A stretch of 64,000 nucleotides of DNA from Hydractinia symbiolongicarpus (Eukaryota > Cnidaria > Hydrozoa > Anthoathecata > Hydractiniidae): the NCBI RefSeq assembly GCF_029227915.1, contig NC_079880.1, positions 19,470,501 through 19,534,500 of the forward strand. Direction: 5' to 3'. The first letter of the stretch is position 1, and every line of letters begins with the position of its first letter. A program made the translations under genes and the position numbers. The notes under the pieces were generated by a model. The model made no database searches, was not told where the DNA came from, and saw nothing but the letters and a program-made list of their open reading frames with translations. This document shows, piece after piece, positions 1 through 12,051 of the stretch.

Positions 1-418
1 ATAAAGTTTAACTATAATCATTCAGTTCGCGTATTGCGGTTTAATGAAGAAGTTATGCACACTATTTTTTAGTGCAAGTGCATGACACATCTCGAGTAAA
101 TAGTCTGGTTTATGGCAACGGATGCAGTCTTTTGGGCTATCAATTAGATGTGAAACGCTACTAGGAAACCAACTATATAATTTCCAGCATTGCTAAGCTC
201 ATACAACAGATTGAATTTTTAAAACGAAAGCAATTTCGCTTTACTTAATGCGGTTAATAAAAATTTTCCATCCTTTCCTGTTTATATGCAATTTATGGAG
301 AAACCACTCTAGCCAAAGCAAAGTGGTACTTTTGTTGCATTGGTCCGTATACTACGAATAGGATATTTATATTCATTTATTTGATTTACTTCGGCAAATA
401 AGTAAAAACACAGATTAT
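1..418. other. No gene seen
   Basis: AT-rich sequence at the window edge. I see no ORF with coding character, no RNA gene and no repeat boundary here. It may be the end of an upstream gene's flank or an intron. Confidence 0.4.
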
Positions 419-787
419 AGGGGTTTATCCATGAGCCCGGTGAGTCGGACTGGCGCAGTTTGCCGTGCTGGAATCAGCTCGCTGTCACATAAAGTTTACT
501 CAGCCCGGACTGAAGAAGAGTTGCGTACTTCTCAATAGGTTTTGTATATAATATTTATTGTTCTTAATGTATCAACTATTATTTTCACCAAAAACGTTTA
601 CATAATAAAATAAATTTGTTGATAAAAGTTTGTTCTTCAATATTTTTTTTAATAAAAACAATAAATACACACTTTTTATGTAACTATTTTTCAGCTCGGA
701 CTGAGAAATCTTTACGTGATAGGGAACTGATTCCAGCCTGGCAAACCGAGCCTGGCCGTCTAACCGAGTTTATGTGATAAGGACCTT
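419..787. mobile_element. Foldback MITE with about 97-bp inverted arms
   Basis: The stretch 419-515 reads in reverse complement as 690-787 with scattered mismatches. Both arms carry the core TTTGCCxxGCTGGAATCAG, followed by a cCGGACTGA/gTCCGAGCTGA motif near the loop. The loop is AT-rich and noncoding. Long imperfect terminal inverted repeats with no ORF are the standard picture of a non-autonomous DNA element. I could not define a target-site duplication or a parent superfamily. Confidence 0.6.
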
Positions 788-1024
788 AAAGGTTTTGGCG
801 TTGTTAATCTACACAGAAAAAAGTTTATTTCTAATTTGTACGCAGATGTTAATGCCTAATCTTGTTTTCGCACGGTTCATTAAACATGCATCTAAACATA
901 AACCAATTGAATTCACTTGTTCATGCTGCGCATGTGTTGTATAATTAACTGTATGCCGCAAGGATAAACAATTTAATATAAGGGAAGTTCATCATGTGAA
1001 ACTGTGAAGAAAACAGGAAGAAAC

Positions 1025-4000
1025 ATGCGGAAATTGATATTACTTACCACTTTTGTTCTTGTTGTTACGTGCGTTAAACAGTTTGAAGCATTGAGGATTG
1101 TTTATTTAACACGCAGAGATGGTGTAGCAAGACAAAGTGTTTATAAACAGTCACAAAATATAACTAAACGTGGGTTAAAGAAATACGCACGCTCCAGAAC
1201 GATGACAAAAGCGGAAGAAGAGATTGACCTAAAAACTGAACAAGAAAGACAAAATCAAACAAGTGAAAAACTGAAAAAACTACACACAATGAAAACTGTC
1301 ATACAAGATGTTATAAGCAAAATGGCCACCGATAAGGACCAAAAGGAAATTATGGAAAAGTTGAATGATAATACTAAAATGGAAAAATATAAGGACTCTG
1401 CATTGATAAGGGAAGGTAGCAACGAAAAAGGTGGAAAAATTGTCGAAGAAGAATTACCGCAACCTGATCAGACAAAACTGAGGTATCTTGATACAAGTAA
1501 AACCGGCAAAACTGAAGCTATCAACGATATTCTGCCGAACGCAAATGGAGTAAAGAAAGAACAAGTCGTGAGTCATAACACTGGAAAAAAAGAAACCAGC
1601 AGTGTGAAAGCTAACTTGATCTCTACTAGTTCGTCCGTATATCCAGTTGCTAATAATTCGTTTATTTCGGAATATGCAGATAATAAAAATGGCGTCAGTA
1701 AGAATTCGATCGAGCATGGTGGAAATACAATCAATAATCACTCCCCGACAGTCTTCATGGAGGAGGATGGAGAGAAACTATCAAAACGAAGATACATACA
1801 TAACACATCTTACACGAATGATATAAACACAAAGAAATTAAATGATATTAAAACCTTTATCAGGAAGACAAGAAAAGAATTAAAAATAAAACGAGGAAAA
1901 ATTCCCACTACGGCTAAAAGCACCACCCACAAACTTTTACATCAACATTCAGGAATAAAAAAGAAGGAGAGTAAAACATCAAAGATAGAATCAAAAAAAG
2001 CTTTTACACACACCAAATATATTAACAGTGGCACCGAATATGGTAAGGGCGTTTCCACCGCTTAAACCCTCGTTTGTTATAAGATTTACTTTAGAAAGAC
2101 TTGGATTTACTAGCTCATAATTTCGAACTTAATTTTTGTCACATGATTACCACAAACAAGTTAAAATGACTTCTTATACCTTAAAACTGATTTTTTCACG
2201 ACAGAACAGTAAATTAAGATGGTTCCTAACAACTACCTGATGACAATACTAGATTAAACGAGACACCCTTACGACTAGATTATCATTCAAACAAAACTAG
2301 ACTGCAACTTGACAAAAACTGCATCAACAATACGACTACACACATATGTAGCTAGCTATGGATCTATAACGTATTATTGACGGGGTAATTAGAAGACAGT
2401 GGGCCAGGAGCCAGACTACCTTATCCTGCTATATGATATGCACATCACTACCGAAAAGGTCACAACATTTTTTACGTACAACCTCACTCAACGACGTCAG
2501 GAAAATCTATAACAGAGAAGTTATCTGAAAACGTACCATCATGTACCATCACAACAAAAAACTATGTAACTTAGTTTAGATGTGTAATACAAAGAGAACA
2601 CTTGATATGACAAATGAAAACATTGACACAACAGAAATAAACAACAAACGACATCAACAAGATAATGTAAACACAAATTTTACTTTTTCATAGTTCAACA
2701 TGTAGTGCAAGACCGTCACAAACACAGCGAGACACCATCATCTAATGATGTAGACGAAAGAAACATTGATATTAATCTTATTCTTCCTAACATTCAACAT
2801 CAACAACTGCAGCCACAGCAGCAAGAAAAATCACTTCTGTCACAGCAAAAACGGCAACAACAACCGCAACAGCGAGATCAACAACATCAAAAGGACGAAG
2901 AAGAAGAACAAAATCAACCAACACAACAACAACAACCTCAGCAGCAGTATGAGCAGCCACAAAAGCAACAACAGGAAGAACAGCAACAAACCCAACAGCA
3001 GCCAATGAGCGCTACTCTCAATCCATCTAGCTTATTGCAGTCTCTTACAAATGCCCAACAAAATGTTCCACGAATTCAGCCGTACCCTGTGCCAAACTTT
3101 GTTCCAGTTTCATCCTACCCATCATCTTCCAGTGACGGTGTAGTTGGACACATGGTGTCAGATTTAACACGTGCTTTAGATCGTCAACAGATGTCTAACG
3201 AGATGCAACAGGTATCAAATACCATAGCTCAAACAATGTTGAACACATTAATTCTCACAGGACATCATGGTGAACACGAGGCTGATCATGGGGACCGTGG
3301 CTACGATCACCACGATTCTTCTCCAGGGTGCTGCAGCAATACTAACTCTGCCTCTTCAATAAATGTTGCAGATTTAACAAAAGCAATAACAAACGTCCAA
3401 GGTGGAGATACTAATATTTATAACAGCATGGCAAAAAATGCAGCGCGCATGTTTTTAAAGGAGATAAAAAAAAACAAACCAAAGGAAAGTGATGAATCTA
3501 ATGTAGAAGAAATAATGAGAGTAATAAAGCAAAAAGCCACTCCAGCAAATCAAGAAATCATATTTAAGACAGAACCCACTTCTGCACCTGAGATAATCAT
3601 CCAACAGGAGAAAGAACCTGAAGAAACAATGGTAACATTACCAGAAGTTGTGAAAAGACCAGCTGTGGCATCTGAGCAGATAGTAGAGACTGTTGCGCAG
3701 GCTCCTGCCTCTGCGGTCATACAACCACCTCCAGTTGTTCAAGCACCATCAACGCAAGTAGTTGCTCCTCAACCGATTGTCCAAGCACCACCACCGGTCG
3801 TTCAAGCACCACCACCGGTTGTCCAAGCACCACCATCGGGTGTTCAAGCGCCTTCTCTAGTTGCTCAAGCACCTTCAGTCGCTCAAGCACAGCCGCTGGT
3901 TGCTCAAGCACCTCCTCCAGTTGCTCAGGCACCTCCAGCCGCTCAAGCACCTCTTCCAGTTGCTCTAGTGCCCCCTCCTGTTGCTCAAGCACCTCCACCA

Positions 4001-4618
4001 ACTTTACAACAAGCACTTCCTCAACCAATTGTTCAACCACCACTTCAAACTAGTGTTCAACAGCCTCCACCCATCGGTAATCAACCACTACCACCCGTTA
4101 CGCAGTTGGCTCCCCCTACAGTTCAACAGGCCCCTTCGATAATTCAAGCCCCTCTACCCTCATTAGGTCAATCACCCTCTCCCATAGCACAACAGGCTCC
4201 AACGTTAACAGAAGCATCCCCTCCAATTATTCAAGCTCCAGCACCAGTGAGTGGTCAGCAACTTCCACCTCTTCCTCCTGGTCAACAGCAATTGGGTGGT
4301 TTTCAACAGAATAGACGAAAACGCCGCCGTAGAAGGCGAAGACCGTATCGTAATCGCAAAAGAATTTCTAAAAATAAAAACCCGATAACACAAACTGTAA
4401 ATCCACTTACTGATCCAGCCGTACAACCACAGCCGCCCGTTAGCCAGGCTGCGTTAAGTAACGGATCAAAAAGAGAACACTCAAAAATCTTACCAACTGA
4501 AGTATTAGAACGTATTTTAGCCAAGGCTATGGACAAAGCTGCCAATACGTTGTATATTCACAAGAAAAAGTCGAAAATTCATAAAAAGAAGGATCATATA
4601 AAATTGAAAGGAAAATGA
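1025..4618 (+). CDS. Secreted Q/P-rich low-complexity protein, paralogue 1 (two exons)
   Basis: Exon 1 is 1025-2042 and exon 2 is 2694-4618. The donor G|GTAAGG (phase 1) and acceptor CATAG|TT join in frame, giving about 980 residues. The start is the ATG at 1025 because it opens a clear signal peptide (MRKLILLTTFVLVVT, then cleavage before a charged region). The exon-1 part is Lys/Glu/Asn-rich with several dibasic sites. Exon 2 encodes, in order: an N-terminal INLILPN motif, a poly-Gln tract, a conserved block of about 38 residues containing RALDRQQMSNEMQQVSNTIA (3162-3274), a His/Asp-rich patch with a CC pair, about 200 residues of Pro/Val/Gln/Ala repeats (VQAPPPVVQAPP type), a run of eight arginines and a Lys-rich tail. 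The function is unrecognised. Secretion plus repeats suggests an extracellular matrix, periderm or capsule protein, which is inference. A paralogue lies at 8601-11233. Confidence 0.75.
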
Positions 4619-5997
4619 ATGTTTTAGCAAATACATTATGAAAGTGTCATTTAAAGAGGGGTGCTAATAGACTGCATGAAGCCAGAAGATAGACCGGCAA
4701 AAACAGTATATAGAGTAGCAGAAACTGAGAAAGAAAAATTGCGATCGTAAACGTTTTGTCTACTGGTTGGAAGGTGAAACAGACGTAGAACAGTTATGGA
4801 TTATTAACACTTTAAACAGAGTACTATTATATTGACATAGCAAGTTGTTGACACTACTGAGCCATTACTGCAGTAAAGAATACACGTTCGATATAGTTTA
4901 ACGTCGTCCCCAAGCCCTTGCTCGTATGTAACCAGTATTAAAAGTATTTCTACCGTTATTTGTGGAATATTATTGCGGGTTATGTTGGTTAAGGCTTATC
5001 AACAGGGAAATATATGCTTGTGTTGTCAGGATGTCGGTTATGATGGTTTGTGTGTCGGGTCCATTTGATTGGGGTAATTCAGTCGGGGTGTGTCTGACGT
5101 TTTGTGTTGGTAGAGATATAAAGCGGTATTATTTTATGTTGGACGTTCCGTGTCCTGTCCACTCAGCCTGGTGCTAAATGGAGTCGTTGACCCTTTTTCT
5201 CTTTTTGACAATGTCAGACAGCGGGAAAAACAAACGTTTTGCTGGATAATTTTATATAAAGTCCGTAAAAAATTAGTAGACAATTAACAATTATTAGAGC
5301 TAGAAGCTTATTTGGTTAAGGACAATATTCAAAAATTTTAGATTCAAAATTTTTTTTGGACCAAATTTTATTTTTTCTCATTCTTTGAAATTATCAGGTT
5401 TCAGAAGGTTTTTTTTTTGCGTCGTACACATCAATATATATCTGGCCTTTTTAAAATTCTAATTGTATAGTGTCTACGGTTTGTAGAACATTATGCAAAG
5501 GAGAACGTTAAGTTTCAGAACGATAGACTTTATGTATCACGAAAAAAAAAGCATTTTGAACATCAGTAATATCAACGTTTTTTGATTATTACCTTTTGTC
5601 GAACAAAAGTTTTTGGTGATTTATTTTTTACCCAACCACCATTTTTCACTGTTTTATTCTTTTTGCCAGATTTTTTTGTCCATTTTTTAATTCGGTATCT
5701 ATGAAAACCATGACGGAAATATAACGTTTACAAGTGAACGTACCAGAGTTAAAAGAGAGTGGAGAAGAAAAGGACGAAGTAGAGAAAATGAAGACCAATG
5801 TAGAGTTAAATTGTTTAAATTGAAGAAAAGTAATAAATAAGGAATAAAGCTGACTGGTGTATATAGTTTTCATTGTCCTCTTGTTGAAGTTATTATTGAA
5901 AAAAAAAACTTTATGCGATCATTTTTGATTTGGAAATTAGTCAGCAAAATGTAAGTAAATTCAAAAATTTAGTCGGCAAGAAGTGGTTAAAGCTATA
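4619..5997. other. Intergenic, no gene seen
   Basis: AT-rich flank of paralogue 1 with homopolymer T and A runs. The longest ORFs (about 70 codons) have no coding character. No repeat boundary was found. Confidence 0.4.
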
Positions 5998-6127
5998 TCA
6001 AAATACCCGTATGCGTCTCCGTCTGTCACGCAAAATGGTAGCTTAGCTGTGCGAGTAGCGAGACGCACGCAATGCGGTAAAAAAAGGACGGGCGAACCCG
6101 TGGATTTTTCCACGGGCTAACGACTAG
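5998..6127 (+). mobile_element. Mini-Helitron (130 bp), TC...CTAG ends
   Basis: The element begins with TC after an A at 5997. It ends with CTAG (6124-6127) followed by T. About 8 bases before CTAG is the hairpin CCGTGGATTTTTCCACGG. A 5' TC, a 3' CTRR preceded by a short hairpin, and insertion between A and T are the Helitron hallmarks. The same end recurs at 7071 (reverse), 17330, 26071 and 26187. It is non-autonomous, with no Rep/helicase ORF. Confidence 0.7.
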
Positions 6128-6649
6128 TTATGTTAAATCGGCTAATTTTTTGCTGGCATTTAAACGTTATCTTCTTCTAAAGCAGGCGATACACGATCCA
6201 TTTGCGCTCAAAAGTTTGATGAAAAGTTATCGAACTTTGCGTTTAAAAGTAATGAAGCGATTCCTCGATTTATCGAATTCGACAAATCACTCTTTTTAAT
6301 TCAACTTGTGGAATCCAATTTGTCGAATTTGAGATTTTATGGGCAAGTTTAACTTTACAGATTTGTTGAAAGAATCAGTGTTTTTAAACTCTAAATCAAT
6401 TTTAACCACACATAATTTGTAGTAGTATAGTATTATATATATTTCGCTAGTATAAACGTATGCATATATATGAATTACAATGTTAGTTGGCATATAATAA
6501 CGGCAGGAGCAAGTAGAAGACACAACGTGTCTTATCATCGAACTCCTAGTGTTGAGCTACTATAATAATACTTATAAAGTATACTTTCCTATATTTACAA
6601 GAATAATGTTTTCTCACACTCTCACTCTCCGTTTTTTCTATGTTTTACA
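6128..6649. other. Intergenic, no gene seen
   Basis: AT-rich sequence between the mini-Helitron and the LINE fragment. It contains a short run of inverted TTTGTCGAATT/AATTCGACAAAT words, and I recognise nothing else. Confidence 0.35.
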
Positions 6650-8100
6650 ATGTCTATCCTAAAAATACTTTCTTTTGTCGATAACTGTTCCAAGTAACTT
6701 ATCTTTTGTTGCTTTTTTAAAAGAGATAAAAGTATCAATATGCTTCGTATTTTCATTTAAGAATGAATTCCATATAAGGGGACCTCTTTGTCGAATGGAA
6801 AAAGTAGTAGATTTAAGAATGGTTTTTGGAATAATAAAATTACTTTTTGCATACCTGATATTGTATCTATGCTCGATATTGGAAAATTGAATTGTGAAAA
6901 TTGTAGGTGCCAATCCATGTTTAACTTTAAACATGAACTGGTGAATTTGGTGCACGTTCAATTAAAAAATATTCAGTACTCCAAGTTTATGAAGAATTGG
7001 TTGCGAAGGTGTGTATCTGTTCGCTCCGAATATTATTCTACAAGCTTGTTTTTGTTTATTATATAATTTACTAGTCGATAAGGCCCGTGGAAAAATCCAC
7101 TTAGGCAGGATAACAGAGAAAAACAACCGTCATTTAAATTTTGATGACGTCAGCAGAGACATGTCAGAACACAAAATGTTTTTTTTCAGAAATGTGTATG
7201 CCTGTTGCCTTCATCGTATAGATCTTGAAACGCTGAGCAAGAAAATGTATAGGATCATGTACTTTTGACAAACGGTTGCAGAGATATTAGGGTTTTAAGG
7301 TTTTTTAATGACGTCATCAAACCGTCCATTCCGAAACGGATTCGGGGACCCAGGTTTGGGAAAATTACCCAAATTGGTCCAAGTTATTTGGCCTCAAAGT
7401 TTTAGGTGCACTGTAATGGCTTCATTAATTTAATATAGGATATTGACGTTAAAGTAGTGTTATTTTCGTCGCATCGTAACGTCAGAAAATTTAACATGTT
7501 AGACATGCATTTTTCGGCAACATTAAAGGAAAATGGAGACATCCACTTTGCCTGTTACAGACACACAAACAGACACACTCTCCGTATTATTATAAGAGAT
7601 GTAGTTTAGTTTGGTTAGTGCTACCCCATGCAATGTTACAATAAGTTAAATAGCTATGTATGAATAAAAAATACAAATCACGTAAGCAACAAACATTTAA
7701 GTATGGTTCGCTTTATATAGGACTCCAATATTTTATTTTTTAAAATGTTGATAAAGTTTCATCAAGATAGACTTCCAAGAATTTTATTTTACATGTTCTT
7801 TTCACATTAAGTTTTAAACATGACAACTTCAGGGAGAGATTATCATTTTTAGATGGCTTAGAAAAAAGAGAAAATGAAAAAAGCAATATATGTTATATAT
7901 CTTTAGGAGAGGATATATCTGATTTGAATAGATAGAATTTGTACTACTTTTCTTTTTTCGAGATTTTGAGGTTTCAAGCAATGTCTTATAAGTCTTTACG
8001 TCATTAAAACCTGATTGAAAAAATTTTAAAAACAGGTGGCAATCATGCTAAAGTTACACAGTTTTAAAACAATTGAGCAAGTAAGATAATTTGATTTTGC
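6650..8100 (-). pseudogene. LINE reverse-transcriptase fragment (C-terminal), split by a Helitron
   Basis: Reading the minus strand, 7600-7860 gives pieces such as KIKFLEVYLDETL, ISKNIGVLYKA and YLTYCNIAWGSTNQTKL. After the Helitron at 7071-7599 the reading continues with ACRIIFGANRYTPSQPILHK and then QRGPLIWNSFL at 6659-6961. These are the thumb and C-terminal motifs of ORF2 of CR1/L2/Jockey-like non-LTR retrotransposons. Frames shift several times and the catalytic FADD region is not found, so it is a dead fragment. The limit near 8100 is approximate. Confidence 0.7.
7071..7599 (-). mobile_element. Non-autonomous Helitron (529 bp), minus strand
   Basis: On the minus strand the element starts at 7599 with TCTCTTATAATAATACGG after an A. 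It ends at 7071 with CTAG followed by T, preceded by the hairpin GTGGATTTTTCCAC. It sits inside the LINE fragment: LINE coding sequence ends at 7600 and resumes at 7070. That fixes both borders and shows insertion at an A/T dinucleotide with no target duplication, as expected for rolling-circle Helitrons. No Rep/helicase ORF is present, so it must be mobilised in trans. Confidence 0.8.
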
Positions 8101-8600
8101 GGATACATGAACTTCCATAGATTGTTTGGTAACATATTGCGATAAGCCTTGTATAAATCTGCAAAAAACTACCCCCAAAATTTCATTTGTAAGAAAGAAT
8201 AAAATTTAGAATATTAAAATAAATGCTAAACACGAACTTTTACGGATACACCTATTTAGTCTATCATGTGGTAGTTATTATTATTATTACTATTATTATT
8301 AATAATAATTTTTTTATATCTTTATTATTGTTTAATGATTATTATTTTTAATGACTTCTACATTTTCCAATCTACGCATTCACGCCTTTTTTGTCAAAAT
8401 TACGATATTTAAGAATTGTTTTCAAACGTGTTTAAAACGGTTGAGTGGAGTTGTAAAGTTTTCTTTTTCGGTACATTTTCCGAAACATCCATTTCAACTT
8501 TAAAATCCATTGTACTTGCGCTAATCGAAAATTTCACTTTGTGGAAGAAAAAATAGGATTGTTGCACTGTTAATAGATCTTTATTCAATGTGTGATCACC
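8101..8600. repeat. AT-rich upstream region with ATT/TTA microsatellite
   Basis: An imperfect ATT/TTA trinucleotide repeat lies at about 8276-8350. The rest is the 5' flank of paralogue 2. No promoter element can be assigned with confidence. Confidence 0.5.
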
Positions 8601-11233
8601 ATGAGGCATGACTTATGGTGTGTATTCGTATTTTTGTTGTTGTTGTTTTTGTTTGTCGCACCTTCTAAACTTTCGCCACGTTTATCAAAGTTTATTGGCA
8701 AGAAAATATCGCAAACAAACAGAAAATCTGGAATAAATGAATCGAGTGAAACTACATCTAAATATCGAAGAGCAGTAACCAGACAGTATGGTACATCGAG
8801 TGAAACACCGCCAAATCAGTTTAAATTAAAAGAATGGTATAAAGGCTTTTCTAAATGTCAAAGATCAGTTGTTTCATTTCAGCAATGGACAGAAGAAGTA
8901 ATGAAAAATAAAACAGATGGTCAACTCTTGAAAATTCAAAAATTAAAAGATGCGTTACTCGGACAGAACGTCAGTTTAGACAAACCAAATCAAAAGGGAA
9001 ATAAAGTTTTAGTTGCTGCGGAGAGGAAAATTAAAGACAACCAATTAAATAATGATGATAAGAAAACTAGTGTAGAGACAAATTCTGATGACGTGTTAAA
9101 AAATGAAAACATAAAACTGATACAAGGAGCACACCCGATAAATGAGAGTCCGGAGAATTTGGATGAAGAGGATGGCATCGAATTTGATATCAATAATACT
9201 AATGATAAGTTTATTAAAAAAAGTAGAATCATTAGAACAGTGAAAAGATCTGTGTCAAGCAAGAGAGATCAACGTTTCAAAGAAAATCAGCTGATCAAAA
9301 GGAACAATAAGAATGTTAGACGTAATGAAAGAATAATGAATTTAGTGAGCAATTTTTTAAAGGGCGATGATATCAAGAAATCTGTTCATACTAGAAAGAG
9401 TGGTGACTTGACGAAGAAAGGTTCATTCAGTGCATCGAGAGAGAAAATGCTTGGGAAAAAAATATTTGAAAAACATGAAAAGTTATGGAAGAAAGATGAA
9501 ACCATAAATAAAAAGAAGAAAGGTATGATAAATCAAACTTTTTTAAATAAGTAAAAGCAAGTCGAGCTTAAAAAAAACGAAGACGGTGTTACGACAGTAA
9601 CTATGGCAATACAAATGACACACCGTCAGATGTTGCCGGGAGTTGTCTGGTGGAGCCCTAATTGGGTTTCCGTAGCTCAAAAATATGCATAAAATATACC
9701 AGGACTTCCCATCTAAACTATGGCCCCTTCTAGGAATAATATACAGGGTATATTCCTCGATATTTGTAAGGCTAGCCACGTAAAATCTACACATCTATCA
9801 TACAGACGACACTGACAATGATGGCGACAACGAATATGATAAAAGTAATGGCAGATAACGTCAATACCATATCAAAGTTACCATGATACTTTTTTGATTT
9901 TTTCCAATTTTAATCCACATGTATTTTAGGGATTTATAAAATGGCAATGTTTCCTAATGTTTAAATGCGTAAATAATAACTTTAGGTGAAAACGCAAATA
10001 AAAATTCTATCCAGAATTAAAAAAGTAAATATGAAAAAATTAAAAAAACATAGACTCGAAAGCAGTTAATTAATTATACAAATTTAAAGAAAAACGAATA
10101 GAGTTGTATTTGTTATAAATATATTCCAATATTAGGGTTTCAACAAACCAGTAGTGACATGAAGTAAATTACCTTTTATTTTAACATTACGCTCAAACTT
10201 CACGTTTTATTTTTTCTTGGTCCAAAATTTCACATGAAACAATAATTCAACAACAATGCCCCTCCCCCCCAAAAAAAATAAATAAATAAAACAAGAACAC
10301 GAAAAAGATTCACTTTACGTTTAACATGCTTGATTTTTAAGCATATGTTTCTGTCTTGTTCAATGCAATTTCATACTATAGTCCTAAAGATTTAAGTGCG
10401 TTTTAGCTAATTTCCAATTTAGCTCCTTTGAAAATAGGTGTATTAAACATAAGGTGTGGTATAGGGCAGCTTTTACACAGCTGCTTAGACAACACCACTA
10501 GTGAATTTCAAATTCTTGACCTATTTTATTTGTTTCCATAGCTTTGACAGAAGAAGATAACATCTCTATAAATGGAAAACCGTTGAACGACACAAACGAT
10601 AAAGATGTTTCCATAAATATAGTGTTACCAAATACGCAACAACAACAGCAGCAGAGCACGACCAATAATCCACCAAAACAACATGAGAAACATCCTATAA
10701 AATTGAAACAAGTAGAAAACCCTCTTCAACTTATTCCTGCACCTCTTCCTAGTGCTCCAAGCCTGGGAGCTTTATCCATGCCTGTTTCTTGCCCAGAATG
10801 CAACGTAAATAGCATAGTTAGTGAACTAACACGGGCCTTAGATCGTCAACAGATGTCTAATGAGATGCAGCAGGTATCAAATACCATAGCTCAAACAATG
10901 TTGAACACATTAATTCTCACAGGACATCATGGCAACCTTCATGGACAAAATGGTGGAAGTGGTTGCTGTGGTTGCTGTGGTAACGATTGTTGTTGCAATG
11001 GCAGGCAAGGTTGTGGTAGTAACTGCGCAACTAACTGCGACTGTTGTTCTAAAGAGAGCCAAAACAACGAAGACTTAAAGAAGCTATTTAAAGAGACTCT
11101 GGAAGAAATCAAGAAAGAAAAAGAGAAGGGAAAGGATGATCAGTCAATATTAAAAGATATACTAAAAGAATTAAAAGATAAGCCAACTCCATCGCCAGAA
11201 GTTTTACTTATAAGTACACCTGAGCCTTATTAA
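8601..11233 (+). CDS. Secreted charged/Cys-rich protein, paralogue 2 (two exons)
   Basis: Exon 1 is 8601-9522 and exon 2 is 10542-11233. The donor AAAG|GTATGA (phase 1) and acceptor CCATAG|CT join in frame, giving about 537 residues. The ATG at 8601 opens a strong signal peptide (MRHDLWCVFVFLLLLFLFV). Exon 1 is Lys/Asn/Glu-rich with dibasic sites. Exon 2 shares with paralogue 1 an INIVLPNTQ motif, a Gln run and the block containing RALDRQQMSNEMQQVSNTIA (10830-10930). It then has a Cys/Gly patch with about 16 cysteines (CCGCCG, DCCC, CDCC) and an acidic/basic helical tail ending TPEPY. It lacks the Pro repeats and poly-Arg of paralogue 1. Gene order, intron position and phase match paralogue 1, so this is a tandem duplication with extreme divergence outside the block. 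The function is unknown. Confidence 0.75.
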
Positions 11234-11580
11234 AGTGAATTTGTTGACGAGAAGAATTGTTAAATTCTGTCGTCTTGTGTTGTACGAACGATGCAATCTA
11301 ACCAGCCAATGTTATCACTATCTGAAATTTGCACTAATACCTTTGCGCTATTGTAAATATCTTGAAAAATTGAGTTAATTCATTGTGAGAAGTGTATATT
11401 TTTGTAGTAACGTTGCAAGCTGCTTCTTCCCCCTGTGTGCGAAATCCACTATATGTCATAATTACAACGCAGTACTGCATCAAGTTTTCATTTGGTTGCT
11501 AGGTTACCCTAACTCTGTTTTAATTGTGACAAAAAGTAAAGTTGCTAGAAGCAAAGGGAATATAAGAATTAAAATTGTTA

Positions 11581-12051
11581 CAGGGTGACCACTAATAAAA
11601 TAAGAACAAAAAGTAAGGATATTAAGAAGAATTGAGGAGACAAATTGACATTTTTTAAGGATATTTTGTTGTGAACGAGAATAAAAAATAAGGATAATTA
11701 AGGAGAAAACCATTTTTAGTTCTCTATCTCTAATGTTACATACTATGTTCTTTGATAAGAAAATTATAGTTACATAATATACAAATATACATATAAATTA
11801 TGACATTTCGTTTTTCTTCTCAGATAGTTTTTTTTCTTTTTTTTTCATACAGTTTTTCGAGGGATTGTTGCTGGTGATGAACAATCAATGAACACATTTT
11901 CCAAAAAGTTACGATCAGAAAAATTAAGAAATAAGGAGAAATTAAGGAGGATAGCTAAAATTTCAATTTTTTTTAAGTATATTTAAGTACTTTTGAGGAG
12001 ATTTTCTTTTTCTAACGTTATTTAGGAATTTAAGGAGGAGTGGTCACCCTG
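11581..12051. mobile_element. MITE with 13-bp TIRs (CAGGGTGACCACT), 471 bp
   Basis: The left end CAGGGTGACCACT and the right end AGTGGTCACCCTG are perfect inverted repeats. Both are flanked by TA, which fits a TA target duplication. The interior repeats short words such as AAGGAGAAATTAAGGAGG and has no coding capacity. The superfamily (Tc1/mariner-pogo by TSD) is tentative. Confidence 0.65.

Noticed and set aside
2787-4043. Minus-strand Val/Leu/Glu-rich ORFs
   Set aside because: Shadows of the Gln/Pro repeats of the plus-strand gene.
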